The notes: generated from the sequence alone by a model not told the origin. Positions 1 through 12,204 are shown, numbered from the stretch's first letter. The stretch: 64,000 bases of DNA from Chamaecrista fasciculata (GCA_003254925.1 QANZ01017797.1:89779-153778), one strand, 5' to 3'. A program made the numbers and translations.

Positions 1-615
1 AAAAAAAAAAAAAAAAACTTAATAAGACAATTTATTATATATTAATATATAGGGTAAATTATACTTTGGTACCATGTGGTTTGTGTACATGAGCTAAGAG
101 CTCTTTCATATTAAAGCTTTGATTTCATTTTGTGATATATATTTGACGCCCTTCTCTTGTAGCATGAGATGACATTGGAGTAAGAGAGATTTATGGGGAT
201 GTGAATGTTGAAGCATGGCATACGCAATCTTGAATAGTTTTTAGCCTTTCTTTATTACAATAAGTTTAACTAGTTTAAATAAAATAAGGGTATGACAAGC
301 ATGAGTATTTAAGTAGTATCCATGAGTTTCTTGTGTAAGGAAGGCCTTGACATTTATGTTTTTGTATTACAAAAGACTTAGTATTTACTTGGGGGCCTAT
401 GAGCTAAATCTTTATGGTTAAAATAATCTCAATAAGATCAAGAATAAAGAATTCTTACAATATATATCTTATATTATATGGCTCCACCCCTTTCTGGTCG
501 TCCATGTTTAAAACTATAGTCTATGAAATTAAAAATAAGAGAAAATTTACTATTTGGTCTCTCTTTATTTACTAAGTTAACAATTTAGTCCCTTATTTAT
601 TTTACATATATATTT

Positions 616-647
616 GTGTGCCCGTTAGGGCACGCAAAGCAACTAGT
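616..647 (+). mobile_element. Possible Helitron 3' terminus
   Basis: An 8-bp stem (616-623 pairing with 628-635, one G-U pair, GTTA loop) is followed 7 bases later by CTAG (643-646) and then T. A short hairpin just upstream of CTRR, next to a T, is the classic Helitron 3' end. The matching 5' TC end is not clear, so the element's extent is unknown. Confidence 0.5.
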
Positions 648-675
648 ATATATATATATGTATATATATTAGCTG

Positions 676-1031
676 AATCCCTCTCTCAGACAGTAAATTA
701 AGATACCCCTGCTGAGCAAAGAGCTTCAGGGTGCCAAGTGAATATGTCCCTCGGACAGTAAACTAAGATACTCCCTGCTGACCAAAGAGCTTTAGGGTGT
801 CAAGTGAATATGTCCCTCAGACAGTAATTACAATGCCTCACTCTTCCCCCATAAAGGAGAGTGCGATGGGGATAATCTCCACTACCTTAGTCAATATGGT
901 ATTGATATGAAGTATCTCATGTCAAAGTATATCCTGCCTTAAAAGAGAAGGTTAAAGAGGATGAGACATATTAGACAAGTATACATATACATCCTGCCTT
1001 AAAGAGAAGGTTAAAGAGGATGAGACATCTC
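676..1031. repeat. Two short tandem duplications in repeat-derived DNA
   Basis: About 2.2 copies of a 65-66-bp unit (marked by CAGACAGTAA or CGGACAGTAA at about 687, 752 and 818) are followed by two copies of a 59-60-bp unit starting with ATCCTGCCTT at 931 and 991. A longer phrase around GTACATGAGCTAAGAGCT occurs near 85 and again near 1122. No gene is visible in 1-1167; it reads as decayed retroelement sequence. Confidence 0.6.
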
Positions 1032-1167
1032 AATCAATAAGACCCTATCACCTTTTGCCTTTAAGATAACAAGGTTAAAGAATGTGTGATATGCTTTGTA
1101 AGTCATACTTCTAATACACATGTACATGAGCTAAGAGCTTTTCCATATACCTGTGCAGGGGGCCTAA

Positions 1168-2233
1168 TGTTCCTACATGGCTATTATTTTATAATTAATT
1201 AATTAATATAAGAAGTGCTCTCCGCAATGTCCTTACTCAGACAAGGTTGGGAATGTTGTGAAGGAAGGGAGACCTCTCCCTCCTTACCCGGGAACAGTCC
1301 TAGGGTGTGGCTTTGTAGGATTGAAGTGGAGGCTTCTTCGTGTTCAGTCACGATCACTTAAGTAAGTAAGGTAAGGACTTATATTTAGTAAATATAGTAT
1401 TGTTCTATTGAGCTCAAATCCCATTATTTTAGTTTTATTAGTAAATAGGGGTTATTATGAAAAGGAAGTAAATTAGTTAAGGGCCAAATAGTTAATTTAG
1501 CCAAAATGTCTTATTCCTCACATTATCATCACATTTTACCCATTTAATTTGTCGACTATCACAAGTGGAAGGGGGAGTTAATTATATTATTTAAGAGTAA
1601 TAAAATGGGGATATAAGTGTATTCAATAGGCTCAATGCTCAACGTACAATGCTAGCTAATGAAGGCTTAAGGTTATAACTACATATTAAGACAAATGAAT
1701 GGGATTAAAGTAGCATATAATAGGCTAATTAAAGGCATAATAGGTGAAGGGGCATACGGTTATACTTATAAGGAAATGTAGAAGCCATTTGATTAGGAGA
1801 ATGAGGTTGATATATATATATATATATATATAAAAAGAAAGAGGGATTTGATATATAAATAAGGTTTTTATATATAGAGGGGAGAAGAAAGGCAACGTGA
1901 GAGAAAGAGAAGATAATTGATATATGGGAGATAGACATAGAGAGAGGCAATATCTCATCTTCTTTTTAGTCCCAAACATTAGAGATAACCATTATTTTTC
2001 CTTGAGCTCTTTAAAACATATTTTGTTTTACTATATTTTAAGTCCTCTTGTCTTACCAATTTCTTACTTAAGTGCCTGTTAAGACCACCCTAGAGATTGT
2101 TTCTTATTATTTAATCTAGTATTGTTATTCTTTACTTTGATTATTATTTTACTCTATTTATCTTGTTTTGCCCTGGACCTCCAAGCACGAACCTACCTGT
2201 TCCTAGAACATTTTGGCGACTTCACTGGGGACC
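1168..2233 (+). mobile_element. LTR (1168-2210) with primer-binding site, Ty3/gypsy-like remnant
   Basis: The block starts TGTTC and ends GAACA (2206-2210), the short inverted ends expected of an LTR. It is followed by TGGCGACTTCACTGGGGA from 2214, which resembles the primer-binding sites used by Tat/Ogre-type gypsy elements. No gag-pol follows, so this is a truncated element. A (TA)n microsatellite lies at 1811-1832. The inverted start of the same LTR (TTATAAAATAGCCATGTAGG) recurs at about 2251, suggesting a second, opposite fragment. Confidence 0.5.
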
Positions 2234-3535
2234 GAACCCAAAATCTCTGGTTATAAAATAGCCATGTAGGAATAGTTTGAAACCTGACACTTTGGTACCC
2301 TGTGATATTCTCCATTAACACTTTGGTACCCTTTGGAGCTATTTTGTGATTTTAACCATAATAAATTTTGTAAAAATTACATATTGACCCCAAATTTTTT
2401 TAAAAGTTTTCATTTTAGTCCTTAAATAATATGTATCTAGGGACTTATTTGTAATATTTTGAAATTTTTTTAGGGCCAATATGTAATTTTTTTCTACAAA
2501 AATAAGCACACCTAATTGGCTTTTTTTTTTTCATTCATACACCAAAATTTCATATAGATTATAGAGGTATGTTTATTTTTGTAGAAAAAAAATTATTTTT
2601 TAGTCCCTCAATTTACATTAAGTCAATGATTTGTTCCTTGAAAAATGAGAAGATGCAATTCATCAGCTTTTGAATAATCACAATTGACAACTACTAAAAT
2701 CTTAAGATGTTAACCGTCATCTAATTAACCAAAGGATGTGAGTGAAACAATATTCATCAGAAGGAAAAAACTCAAAAATAAAAAATCTTTAATTGAACAA
2801 ACTTAGGTGGTTTTACCAATTCCATATATACTGTATATATATATTCATTGTGGATTTGTGACTATTAACTTTCTCATATTTACAGCTCATATTTAGGGTT
2901 TTAAGAAAAGGACTAAGATAAATAAAAGAAGTGCAATTTGGGTGTAGATCGACTTCATTAGTCCCAGCTACACTTCTAAATGGGTGGGTGCTGAAATTTG
3001 AGTGTATTTTTCATATTGTTATTGATAGATGCTATATTAAACAATTAGAGGTAGGTGATCATATTTAAACATGAAAGGTTTCGGGCGTACCTTGATAGCG
3101 GAATCAAGTACCCACGCGGAGACCCGGTCACGATCTCGAACACGGATCTACGCTCTCGCGTTGCTCACAGCAAATGCACCGGCGGAGAAGAATGATGATG
3201 GAAAAACGCTTTACACCTCTCAACTTGAACTTTTTCTCACTCAAGTTCTCTGTCTGGGAGTTTTTCTTATCACCATAAAAAAAACCAAACTATGCGTCTC
3301 TCTACATCCTCTTAGTGGGGTTGTGGAAATAATAATTATAAATATTATTATCCCACTCACACAAAATAACCACCCCTCACCCCATGATCTTTAGAATAGT
3401 AATTAATTAAATTGAATTAATTAATAAAACACAAATAATAATAATAATAACAATAGTTATTATTATTTAAGATCATGGATTTGATTGGGTCCAATCCACC
3501 AAGGGTGGACCCACATTCCTACAATATTAAAAACA
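2234..3535. other. Repeat-derived spacer, no gene seen
   Basis: There are remnants of inverted-repeat elements (for example ACATATTGACCCC near 2378 and its inverse near 2475). A GC-richer stretch at about 3085-3220 has an open frame of 107 codons, but no family resemblance and no splice context. The block 3086-3523 read on the minus strand begins TGTAGGAATGTGGG and may be an old LTR fragment. Confidence 0.4.
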
Positions 3536-5664
3536 GGCCAAAATCCTATTTTGGTCCATAATGTTAATTTTAAATTCTGCGTTGGTCCTTAATTTTTTCT
3601 ATTCTGTATTGGTCCTTAATGTTTCTTTGAAATTTCATAATTTGTCTCTAACTATTGAATGTAGTTATTGTAGGGCCCCGACACCCACCTCGTCTACTAA
3701 ATAAAGGAAAGAGGAATAGAGAATCACACACAAAAATTTAACGTGGTTCGGTGCCTCAAGACCTACTCTACGGTGAAAGCCCCCTCTCATTTATGGGACT
3801 TCACCACTCTCCCACAACTATATTTTGGTGACGCTCACACACCACACCTCACTCATGAAGGATTTACCTCTTCTTATAGGAAATTCACTTCATCTCCTCA
3901 ATCTTGCAATTTAATGCATATCAATCATCCCATTCAATTTCCAATCAATTTGATTCCTCCAATCAAAAATTGATTAGCAAATTGGTACAACATATCAACC
4001 TCATAAATATTCTGATTTTGAATAAAAAAAACCCAACAAATCCTTCACTCATTCAAAATCCCACATCATCTCACCTTATCAGAAAAGATTGACCTCTCTT
4101 CATTCTCAACTTTTCTGATCTTCACTTTTCTCAGAGAACACTTTAGTCCTTCCTCAAATAATATGTGTGGTATCTCCTCGTCGCTTATACAACGCTTCTC
4201 CATTGCTTGTATAACATCTCCTCGTCACCAACACAGTATCTCCTCATCACTTACGTGGCATCTCCTTGTCGCTTGCACAGCATCGCCAACACGGTATCTC
4301 TTCACCTGCATGACATCTCTTCTTGCTTGTGCAACATCTTCTTCTTGCCAACGTAATTCCTCATCACGTTCTCCTTCCTCTCCCTTCTTCCTCCCTGGAA
4401 TGCAACCTCAGCTCTGATACCACTTGTAGGGCCTCGACACCCACCTCGTCTACTAAATAAAGGAAAGAGGAATAGAGAATCACACACAAAAAATTTAACG
4501 TGGTTCGGTGCCTCAAGACCTACTCCACGGTCCTCCTCTGGGACAAACTTCACTATTTATAATTTTTGCACGGACAAAATTACAAACTCTCCTCAATAAA
4601 TTTTTGACCGAAGAAAACTGGAAACCCTCTCAACTATAATTTTTGAACGGAAAAATTATAAACCCTCACCCAAACATAGTTTTTGCACGAAAAAATTATA
4701 AACCCTCCCAGAAGGTGAAAGCCCCCCTCCCATTTATGGGACTTCACCACTCTCCCACAACTACATTTTGGTGACGCTCACACACCACACCTCACTCATG
4801 AAGGATTTACCTCTTCTTATAGGAAATTTACTTCATCTCATCAATCTTGCAATTTAATGCATATCAATAATCTCATTCAATTTCTAATCAAATTGATTCC
4901 TCCAATCAAAGATTGATTAGCAAATTGGTACAACATATCAACCTCATAAATATTCTGATTTTGAATGAAAAAAACCCAACAGTTATATCTGTCTCATTTC
5001 AAATCCGAACGTGATGAAATCAGAGCTACGAGTTAAATCCGAACGTGAGTTCTTTTTTTACCTAATTGGGGTCATCGGCAAACAAGATCAAATCGGACTA
5101 AAAAATGGGCTGATTATTTAATAAATTTGGTCATATCTCTCTCGTTTCAATTCTGAATTATTTTTGACGAGTTCTTTTTCTATATCTAGTTGGAGTCGTT
5201 GGCAAATGAGGTTAAATATACTTCGGAAGTGAATTTGGTCAAAACATCAACATTAACTTTTCGGGGGTATTATTTGACTTTGTTTGTTAATGGTCCTAAC
5301 TAAATAAAAGAAAAACTCATCAAGAGTAACTTGTAACTATGATTTTATTGCATTCGAACTTGAAACGAGAGAGATATAACCAAATTCATGAAACGAGTAA
5401 CTCATTTTCAAGCCCGATTTCATGCCCAATTTGACTTTGTTTGTCGATGACTACAATAGGACAAAGAAAGAACTCATCAAATTTAACCCATAGCTCTGGT
5501 TTCATCATTTTGAGTTTGAAACGAGAAATATGACCACATTCAATAGTTAATAACCAATTATGAAACTTCTACAAAACATTGAGGATTAAAACGGAGCAAA
5601 AAAAATATTAGAGACCAAAACAAAATTTAAGGTAAATATTAGGGACTATAATAAAACTTTGGCC
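3536..5664. mobile_element. Foldback TIR element (MULE-like), interrupted by a TRIM
   Basis: The left end begins GGCCAAAATCCTATTTTGGT and the right end, read inverted, begins GGCCAAAGTTTTATTATAG. The arms stay similar for over 100 bp. Flanks are TTAAAAACA (3527-3535) and TTAAAAATA (5665-5673), an 8-of-9 target duplication. Without the TRIM at 3669-4981 and its duplicated 5 bp, the element would be about 0.8 kb. No transposase is present. Confidence 0.7.
3669..4981 (-). mobile_element. Complete TRIM retrotransposon with TSD
   Basis: Two direct repeats, 3669-4038 and 4425-4981, start TGTAGGGCC and end CCCAACA on the plus strand, so on the minus strand they run TGTTGGG...GGCCCTACA. Beside the 4425 repeat, the minus strand reads TGGTATCAGAGC, the initiator tRNA-Met primer site, which sets the orientation as minus. 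The internal region is only about 386 bp and codes for nothing recognisable; it contains iterations of a 'CATCTCCTCGTCGCTTG'-like unit. The 3' LTR (3669-4038) lacks about 187 bp present in the 5' LTR. A GTTAT target duplication flanks both ends (3664-3668 and 4982-4986). Confidence 0.88.
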
Positions 5665-5674
5665 TTAAAAATAA

Positions 5675-6234
5675 GGCAAAACACCCTTTCGTGCCCCTAA
5701 CGTTTGCGGTGATTTTCAGTTAAGCCCCTAACGTTTCATTTGTGTCAGTTGTGCCCCAAATGTGAAACGTTAGTTTCAATTATGCCCCCAATTTCAATAT
5801 CCACAAAAAAAACACCATTTTCGCACGATTTGAGCTCGGTTTTGATCAGATTTCATATGGGTTTTAATTTTCGGACATCACAAACTTGATTCCTTGGATC
5901 AATTTCAAATATTAAGCTCAAAATAGCCCCAAATCCGAAGAAAATCGGACCCGATGAACCCTTAAAAGGACCAAAACGAAGCATTTTTCTCAAAATTTCC
6001 ATGTGCAAAATGATCCTTATGAGCCGAAAATGAGTACCCATAAACTCATTTATCAAAACAAACTGAAACAAACGCGGATCTAAGCTCAAAAGTTTCGAAA
6101 AACGGTACACTAACGAGGGTGGGGGCATAATTGAAACTAACGTTTTACATTGGGGACACAACTAACACAAATGAAATGTTAGGGGCATAACTGAAAATCA
6201 CCGCAAACGTTAGGGGCCGAAAGGGTGTTTTGCC
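5675..6234. mobile_element. MULE-like MITE, GGCAAAACAC family, copy 1
   Basis: Terminal inverted repeats begin GGCAAAACACCCTTTCGTG, and the right end closes with GGGTGTTTTGCC. An exact 9-bp target duplication TAAAAATAA flanks the element (5666-5674 and 6235-6243). Its 560 bp closely match copies at 40067 and 53616. It contains a roughly 100-codon minus-strand open frame (5853-6161) shared with those copies, of no recognised family. Confidence 0.85.
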
Positions 6235-6580
6235 TAAAAATAAACACATTAACTAAATCAATCACAAACAAATATATTTGCATAAAAAAAAAGTACATTT
6301 TCTATTATAATTTTGTATAAACTTCACGCATATTTAAATTTCTCGTACGATATGATGGTTTGCATACCATATTTTTTTTAACTATTTTTAAAAAAATTAT
6401 AGTCTTATAAATCATATTACATAAATTATCCAACCACACTTACTAATAATACACAAAAAAAAAGGTGTACACAATGTTAAACTAGAGAAATAAAATAAAA
6501 ATATGACTAATTTAATTTGTAAAAATAAATTAGAATGAATATATTAGAAAAGAGGGATCTTCAAATTTGTAGATACTATG

Positions 6581-7338
6581 GGGGCGTTTGGTACACGGAT
6601 TATTTTTTCATTTTCGGGAATCGCATTACCAGTAACGTGATTTCCAGGAATATGATTCCCAGAATTATAAAAATGTCTGTTTGGATGAATTAAAATAATC
6701 TTAGGATTACTTTGCAATATTCCCAGGAATGTTACAATCTTGTGTTTGGTTCAACTGTGATATTCTTAGGAATGTTAATACTTTTACAAATATGCCCTTG
6801 ACTTTTTATTATCAACTACTAGTTTATCAAATGTAAAAATTCTTCAAAACAATTTATGAGAAAAATACTATATCATAAAAAAATAATTATATCATAATTA
6901 AATTTTTTAAATAACATTAATAGATTCATGAGAAAAATATTATTTCATAACACAATGTCCATAATTCTCAACATAATAAAATTGTCTAAAACAATCTCAC
7001 TATAAAAAAGTGGCAAACTTGATAAATTTCTTCTGCACTTTAAGGCGGCAGAGAGTTGTATAATGACAAAGATGAAAAGTGACAAGGGTTTTTAGAGAAA
7101 GAATTAATTAGGGGTAATAAAGTCATTTTGGATAGAAAAATAATCCCATGTCATGGATTAGACTAATCCCACCCCCTAGGGTGAGATTAAAAAATAGCTA
7201 TTTTAGGAAATTATGTTATTCCTGGGGATACAATATTCTCGGGACTAATTTTCCAATCCGTGTACCTAACGCGGTATTACTCTAGTCCGGAGCTCATAAT
7301 CTCAGGACTATTTTTCCAATTCGCGTACCAAACGCCTC
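6581..7338. mobile_element. Inverted-terminal element with GGGCGTTTGGTAC ends
   Basis: The left end reads GGGGCGTTTGGTACACGGAT and the right end is its near inverse (TTCGCGTACCAAACGCCTCC). A second, similar inner copy of the right end lies at about 7243-7275. Interior modules such as GGAATATGATTCC recur. I could not settle a target duplication, so the superfamily (hAT or PIF/Harbinger) is open. Confidence 0.55.
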
Positions 7339-7787
7339 CTCTAAACTTTTCAATTAATATGATGTATATGCAAAACTGACTTTGATACTTTAAATCTGAC
7401 CGGATCTAATATTGAATATGAACTTTTAAGTAAAGAAGACAATAATCAAAAATAGATTTGAGCAAATTTCATCATCGAACATAAAACACCAAAGCAAGGT
7501 CAGGGTTCAAATCTCGTTTTGTGTATGCAGCAATCAATTAGCCAGCGATAAACTATTAAATGGGACATAGATCCGCAGAAAATTAGTTTTTGGTCTGTCT
7601 GGTTGGAAGATACTTTGGAAAACCAAAAAAACAACACCAAAGATCTAACTTATTTTAAAAATAAAACAAAAAAAATTGAAGAAGAACTATCATCTTATTG
7701 GCAAAAACGTCTAGTTAAGAAGTTTAGGCTATGTAATGCAATAACAAAAATATGCATTCAATTAAGTAAAAAGATAAATTACACAGA

Positions 7788-8330
7788 ACGTCCTTATCGT
7801 TTGGAGTACTTTGAGATCAGGTTCCTATAGTTTGAAAAGTTGCAATTTAGGGATTGAAGTTTGCTTCGTTAGCATAAAAGGGTCCTTGGTCCAAAATTTA
7901 ACGAAAATTTTGACCAAAATACCATTAAGATCCTAATTATTAATATTTTATACATTTGACTCATTGTTTTTATAAAGAATGAACTTTGATGCAAAAACAA
8001 ACTTTGACTTTGGCTATTGAAAAATTTTCTGATTTGACAAAATTCGAGACATCCTTTTGCAATTATATTAAACTATTTTTTCAATAGTCAGAGTCAAAGT
8101 CCTAAAAAATTTTCTATTTTTATATCAAAATCATTCTCATAAAAACAAAGAGTAAAATGTATAAAAAATAATAGTTAGGGTCTTAAAATGGTATTTTAGC
8201 CTAAATTTTTATTCTTTTGGACGGAGGGCTCTTTTTTGTTAACGGAGCAATCATTTCTTAAATTGTAACTTTACAAACTGTAGAGATGTAGAGATCCGAT
8301 CTCAAAATACTCCAGAGCAAAAACTCTTTT
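7788..8330. mobile_element. Foldback element, about 540 bp
   Basis: The left arm GGAGTACTTTGAGATC (about 7803) and the right arm GATCTCAAAATACTCC (about 8299) are inverted copies. Similarity continues inward through 'AAAATACCATT' and 'TATTAATATTTTATACATTT' modules. There is no coding sequence. The small open frame at 7603-7830 just before it has no recognised family and is not called as a gene. Confidence 0.5.
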
Positions 8331-8429
8331 TTTTGTAATTTACTGTGAGTAAAATAATTTGAGAGCATCTTAATTAATTTAAAAGGTTTAACTTGGGCCT
8401 AATTAATTAAAATGGCATGATAGGCTTTC

Positions 8430-11400
8430 AGTTATTGGGTTGACATCTCTCGTGGTTGTGCTCTCTTTTAGCTTTATACTATCAACCTCTTACCATCAAT
8501 GGTGCCTGTTCTCAGTTTGTATTTTCCGGTTGGCTTCTTCGGTTGAGATTGTGTTCTCGTTTACAATGCTACCTAATTCCAACAGCTTCAATACTCTTAA
8601 TGGGTTAAGGGGGGTTGTCCCAAATCAACCCCTCAAGGAGCCATGAGGTGCTTAGTGTAGAACTGTCGGGGTTTTCGGGCAACTCCGACAATGAGACGCC
8701 TCCGCCGCATTCTCAGACATAAGAAGCCGGTGGTGGTGTTTTTGGCTGAATCTCTCTGCCCGGTTCAAGTGGCTACGAAGTTTTTTTGTACTATTGGATT
8801 ATCTAATGTTACAGGGATAGATCCTCAAGGGAAAAAGGGTGGGCTTCTCCTTGCATGGGCTGATACAGTTTGTTTGAACATTTTGGATGTGTCACCTCAT
8901 TGGATTCATCTCTCGTACGTCAATGAGAATGGTGTGTGCTTCTTTATTACCTATGTCAATGGTCATCCCAAGCCTGAATTCCGTCATATTGTCTGGAATT
9001 ATCTTTTGAGCCTTGTTCCGACCATTATTGGCCCCTGGATGATTTTGGGTGACTTTAATCAAATCAAGAATGCAAGCGAAAAACAAAGTGCAAATAGGTC
9101 TCTTAGAGGTGCTCTGGAGTTCCAAACTTTGATCAATAATTTGGGTTTAATAGACTTTGTTCCAAGTGGTCCTTGGTTTACCTGGAGGAATAATAGGCAA
9201 GGAGACGATGCAGTAACTGAAAGATTAGACAGAGTCCTGATTAGCCCATCTTGGTTAGATGTTTTCCCTCAGATGACAGTGGATACTCTGAACATTGCTG
9301 CCTCTGATCATGCCCCGATCTTGGTTTCTCTAAAATCTGATATTCCTCTACGTCTTCGGCCTTTCAGATTTGAGGCAATGTGGATGCATGGAGGTGCATG
9401 TGATAACACAGTTAGTAATGCATGGAATTGTTGTTTTTTGATTTCTGGACAGGTGGCCATCATTAAAAAAATTGCCCGGCTTAAGAAGGAGTTGATGATC
9501 TGGAATAAGTCGGTTTTTGGTGATGTCCAGCGTCACATTAATACGCTTGAGCAGAAACTTTCGGATTTGCAACGCCTAACTTTGGCAGACCATTGTGGGC
9601 CCTTGACCCCATCCCTGGCGTTCCAGGAGCTTGAGATTCGTACTGAACTAGAGAAATGGTATGAGAGAGAAGAATTATTTTGGGCTCAGAAGTCGAGGCA
9701 GATGTGGTTATTGAAGGGGGATCGTAATACGACTTATTTCCAAAATATCGTCAAAAAACGAAGGGCTCAGAATAAATTGCACAAGATCAAAGATGATACG
9801 AGTCATTGGGTAGATGATTATGAGTGCATTGAACGGCTTACTACATATTATTTCGAAAATATTTTTTTTTGCTGATGATCTATTGATGCAAAATAATTTT
9901 TCTGATTGGCTCCAAAATCTGCCTATTCCGTCTATCTCTGAGTGGCATGCGGTTGATTTACAGAAACAAATCAAGGAGGAGGAAGTTAAATCCGCAGTGT
10001 TTCAGTTAAAGCCCTTGAACGCTCCTGGGTCGGACGGTATTCCGGCGGCTGTGTATCAAAGATATTGGTCAATCATGCGTCAAGACATTGTCAATCTGGT
10101 TTGAGACTTTTTCAGTGGAAAATCGGATTTGTCTTCCATTAACTCTACCTTCATCTCTCTCATCCCGAAATGTGAACAACCAGAGACTTTCAAAGATTTC
10201 AGGCTAATTAGCTTATGCAACGTCATCTACAAAGTGATCTCCAAAGTCCTCGTGAACAGATTACAAGACCTTATGGATGGGCTCATCTCGCCGTTCCAAA
10301 ATGCTTTCATTAAAGGTAGATTGATTGTTGACAATATTTTTCTAACATCAGAATTAATGTCTGTCATCCATAAGAAAAGGAAAGGTAAGTCTTGCTGGGG
10401 GTCGCTTAAAGTGGACATGGCTAAAGCGTATGATCGAGTCAGTTGGAATTTTCTTGCAGCTGTGTTAAAAAGAATGAACTTCCCCACGTCATTGATTGAC
10501 TGTATCTTGCATTGTGTGTCCTCTTCTTCTTTTGCTCTTCTGTTAAATGGTCAGATCTCATCCCACATTAAGGTAAGCAGAGGTCTGAGGCAGGGGGATC
10601 CACTATCTCTGTACTTGTTTATCATTTGCATGAATGTTCTTTCCTGTCTTTTGATTCAAGCGGAGAGGAATAGGGACATCCAGGGTATTCAGGTTGCAAG
10701 ACGAGGGCCGAGCATCTCGCACCTCATGTATGATGATGATCTAGTTGTCTTCTTCAAGGCGAATTCTCTTTTCGCGCAATGTCTGAGGGATCTCATTGAC
10801 TCCTTCTGTGATAAAGCGGGGCTTTTGGTAAACAATCACAAATCAAATCTGGTTCTGAGCCCTAACACTCCTGGTGATCTGAAAGCTTCTTTTGCTAATA
10901 TATTCGGTGTCCCGGTTTCGATTAATCTCGAAAAGTATTTAGGTGTGTTTGTGGATGATACACAAGACTTCAGGAGAAATTTTGATGATTTGATTGGCAA
11001 AATTCAGAATAGACTGGCTGGGTGGAAGAGTAGACTTCTTTCTCATGCGGGTAGACTCACGCTCATCAAATCGGTTATCCAATCGGACCCAGTTTACAAG
11101 TTCTCTTGTTTCCAGGCCCCGCAACAGGTTGCAAATACCATCAACAGTGCTATTACTAATTTTTTCTGGGGTTACAATGGGGATAAGCCGCGTATGCACA
11201 TTCTCAATCGCGGAATTCTCTTCAAGCCGAGGTCTGCTGGGGGGCTTGGCTTTCGGGACGCATCTCTTGTAAACAAAGCGCTTTTGGCAAAGCACACCTG
11301 GAGGATTCTTGAGAGGCCGAACTCCATCGTTTATGCCTGGGTTCACAACAAATATGTCATCCCAAACTCGGATTTTCAATTCAAAGAGAGCACTAAGGGG

Positions 11401-12203
11401 TCTCTTGCTTGGAAGGGGGTACGTGCTAACTCTCACATCATTACTGATCATCTTGTTTGGAAGCTAGGAAGGGGAGATAGGGTGGACGTACGTAGTAAGT
11501 TTTGGGAGAACCACATTGGCGGTCAGCCTTCTGGCATCTTCCTGAACGATCTTCTCCGCTATGATTCCTATACATGGGATTTGAATAAGATCAGGGTCGT
11601 CTGTTCTGAGGTAGAAGCTAGACAGATCATCGGGGGACGTATCCTGGTGAGAGATAAACTTGACTCCTTTATCTGGTCAACTGTTGCTACCGGGTCGTAT
11701 ACTGCTGCTGTTGGTTATGAGCTGCTGCTGAAGTCGTACCATCCGGACGATAGCAATACATCTTCTGTTTCTTCTCTTTTCCCATGGAAGGATTTCTGGC
11801 ATACGAAAGTGCCTATGAGAATTCTGGTGACAATTTGGAAGGCATGGCATGGTGCCCTCCCAACGTTTTCTAATCTGAACAGACACCATCTTATATGTGA
11901 TGTTTATTGCCCTTTCTGTGGATTCTCTGATGACTCTATAGATCATATTTTCCTTACTTATAATTTCACTAGGGCGGTGTGGTTTGGGTTGGATTTGTCA
12001 TTAAAGCCCAATGCTGCCAGATTGCAGACTGTTCAAAAGTGGCTAAGGTTTTGGATTAGACGATGGAAGAGAAATTCTTCCTTGTTTTATGACAGTTGGC
12101 TTATAGTGCTGGTGGGCATGGACAAAATTTGGAGGCTGAGGAATGAACCAATCCGGAAGCGTCATCACATCTCCCCAGTGAAGGCAATCAATATTAAATA
12201 AAA
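8430..12203 (+). pseudogene. L1-type LINE, decayed: end of ORF1 plus ORF2 (endonuclease, RT, zf-RVT)
   Basis: The ORF1 tail stops at 8644-8646, overlapping the ORF2 ATG at 8643 (ATGA). ORF2 starts MRCLV, then a TAG (8658-8660) sits where the family has Trp. The frame continues through an endonuclease domain (LGDFNQI, SDHAPI) to a stop at 9875. A shift near a nine-T run (9862-9870) moves the frame to one running 9814-12201. That frame is broken by TGA at 10102-10104, again at a Trp position. The RT domain has NAFIKGR, DMAKAYDRVSW and GLRQGDPLS, but the catalytic YADD is YDDD. The C-terminal zinc-binding domain keeps CPFCG, while the last Cys of the usual HxxxxC is Tyr (HIFLTY). The RNase H domain is missing. 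Dead copy, truncated at least at its 3' end. Confidence 0.92.
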
Positions 12204-12204
12204 T

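Noticed and set aside
931..1031. Regularly spaced repeats, considered as CRISPR-like
   Set aside because: Only two adjacent copies without unique spacers, in plant nuclear DNA.
3071..3394. 107-codon open frame with a GC-rich start
   Set aside because: No recognisable domain, no splice context, and it lies in repeat-derived DNA; a fragment of an old LTR is more likely.
4163..4417. Open frames in the TRIM interior
   Set aside because: They come from iterations of a short repeat between the LTRs; not protein-like.
7490..7600. tRNA-like B-box (GGGTTCAAATCTC) as a tRNA gene
   Set aside because: No cloverleaf can be built around it; at most a SINE scrap.
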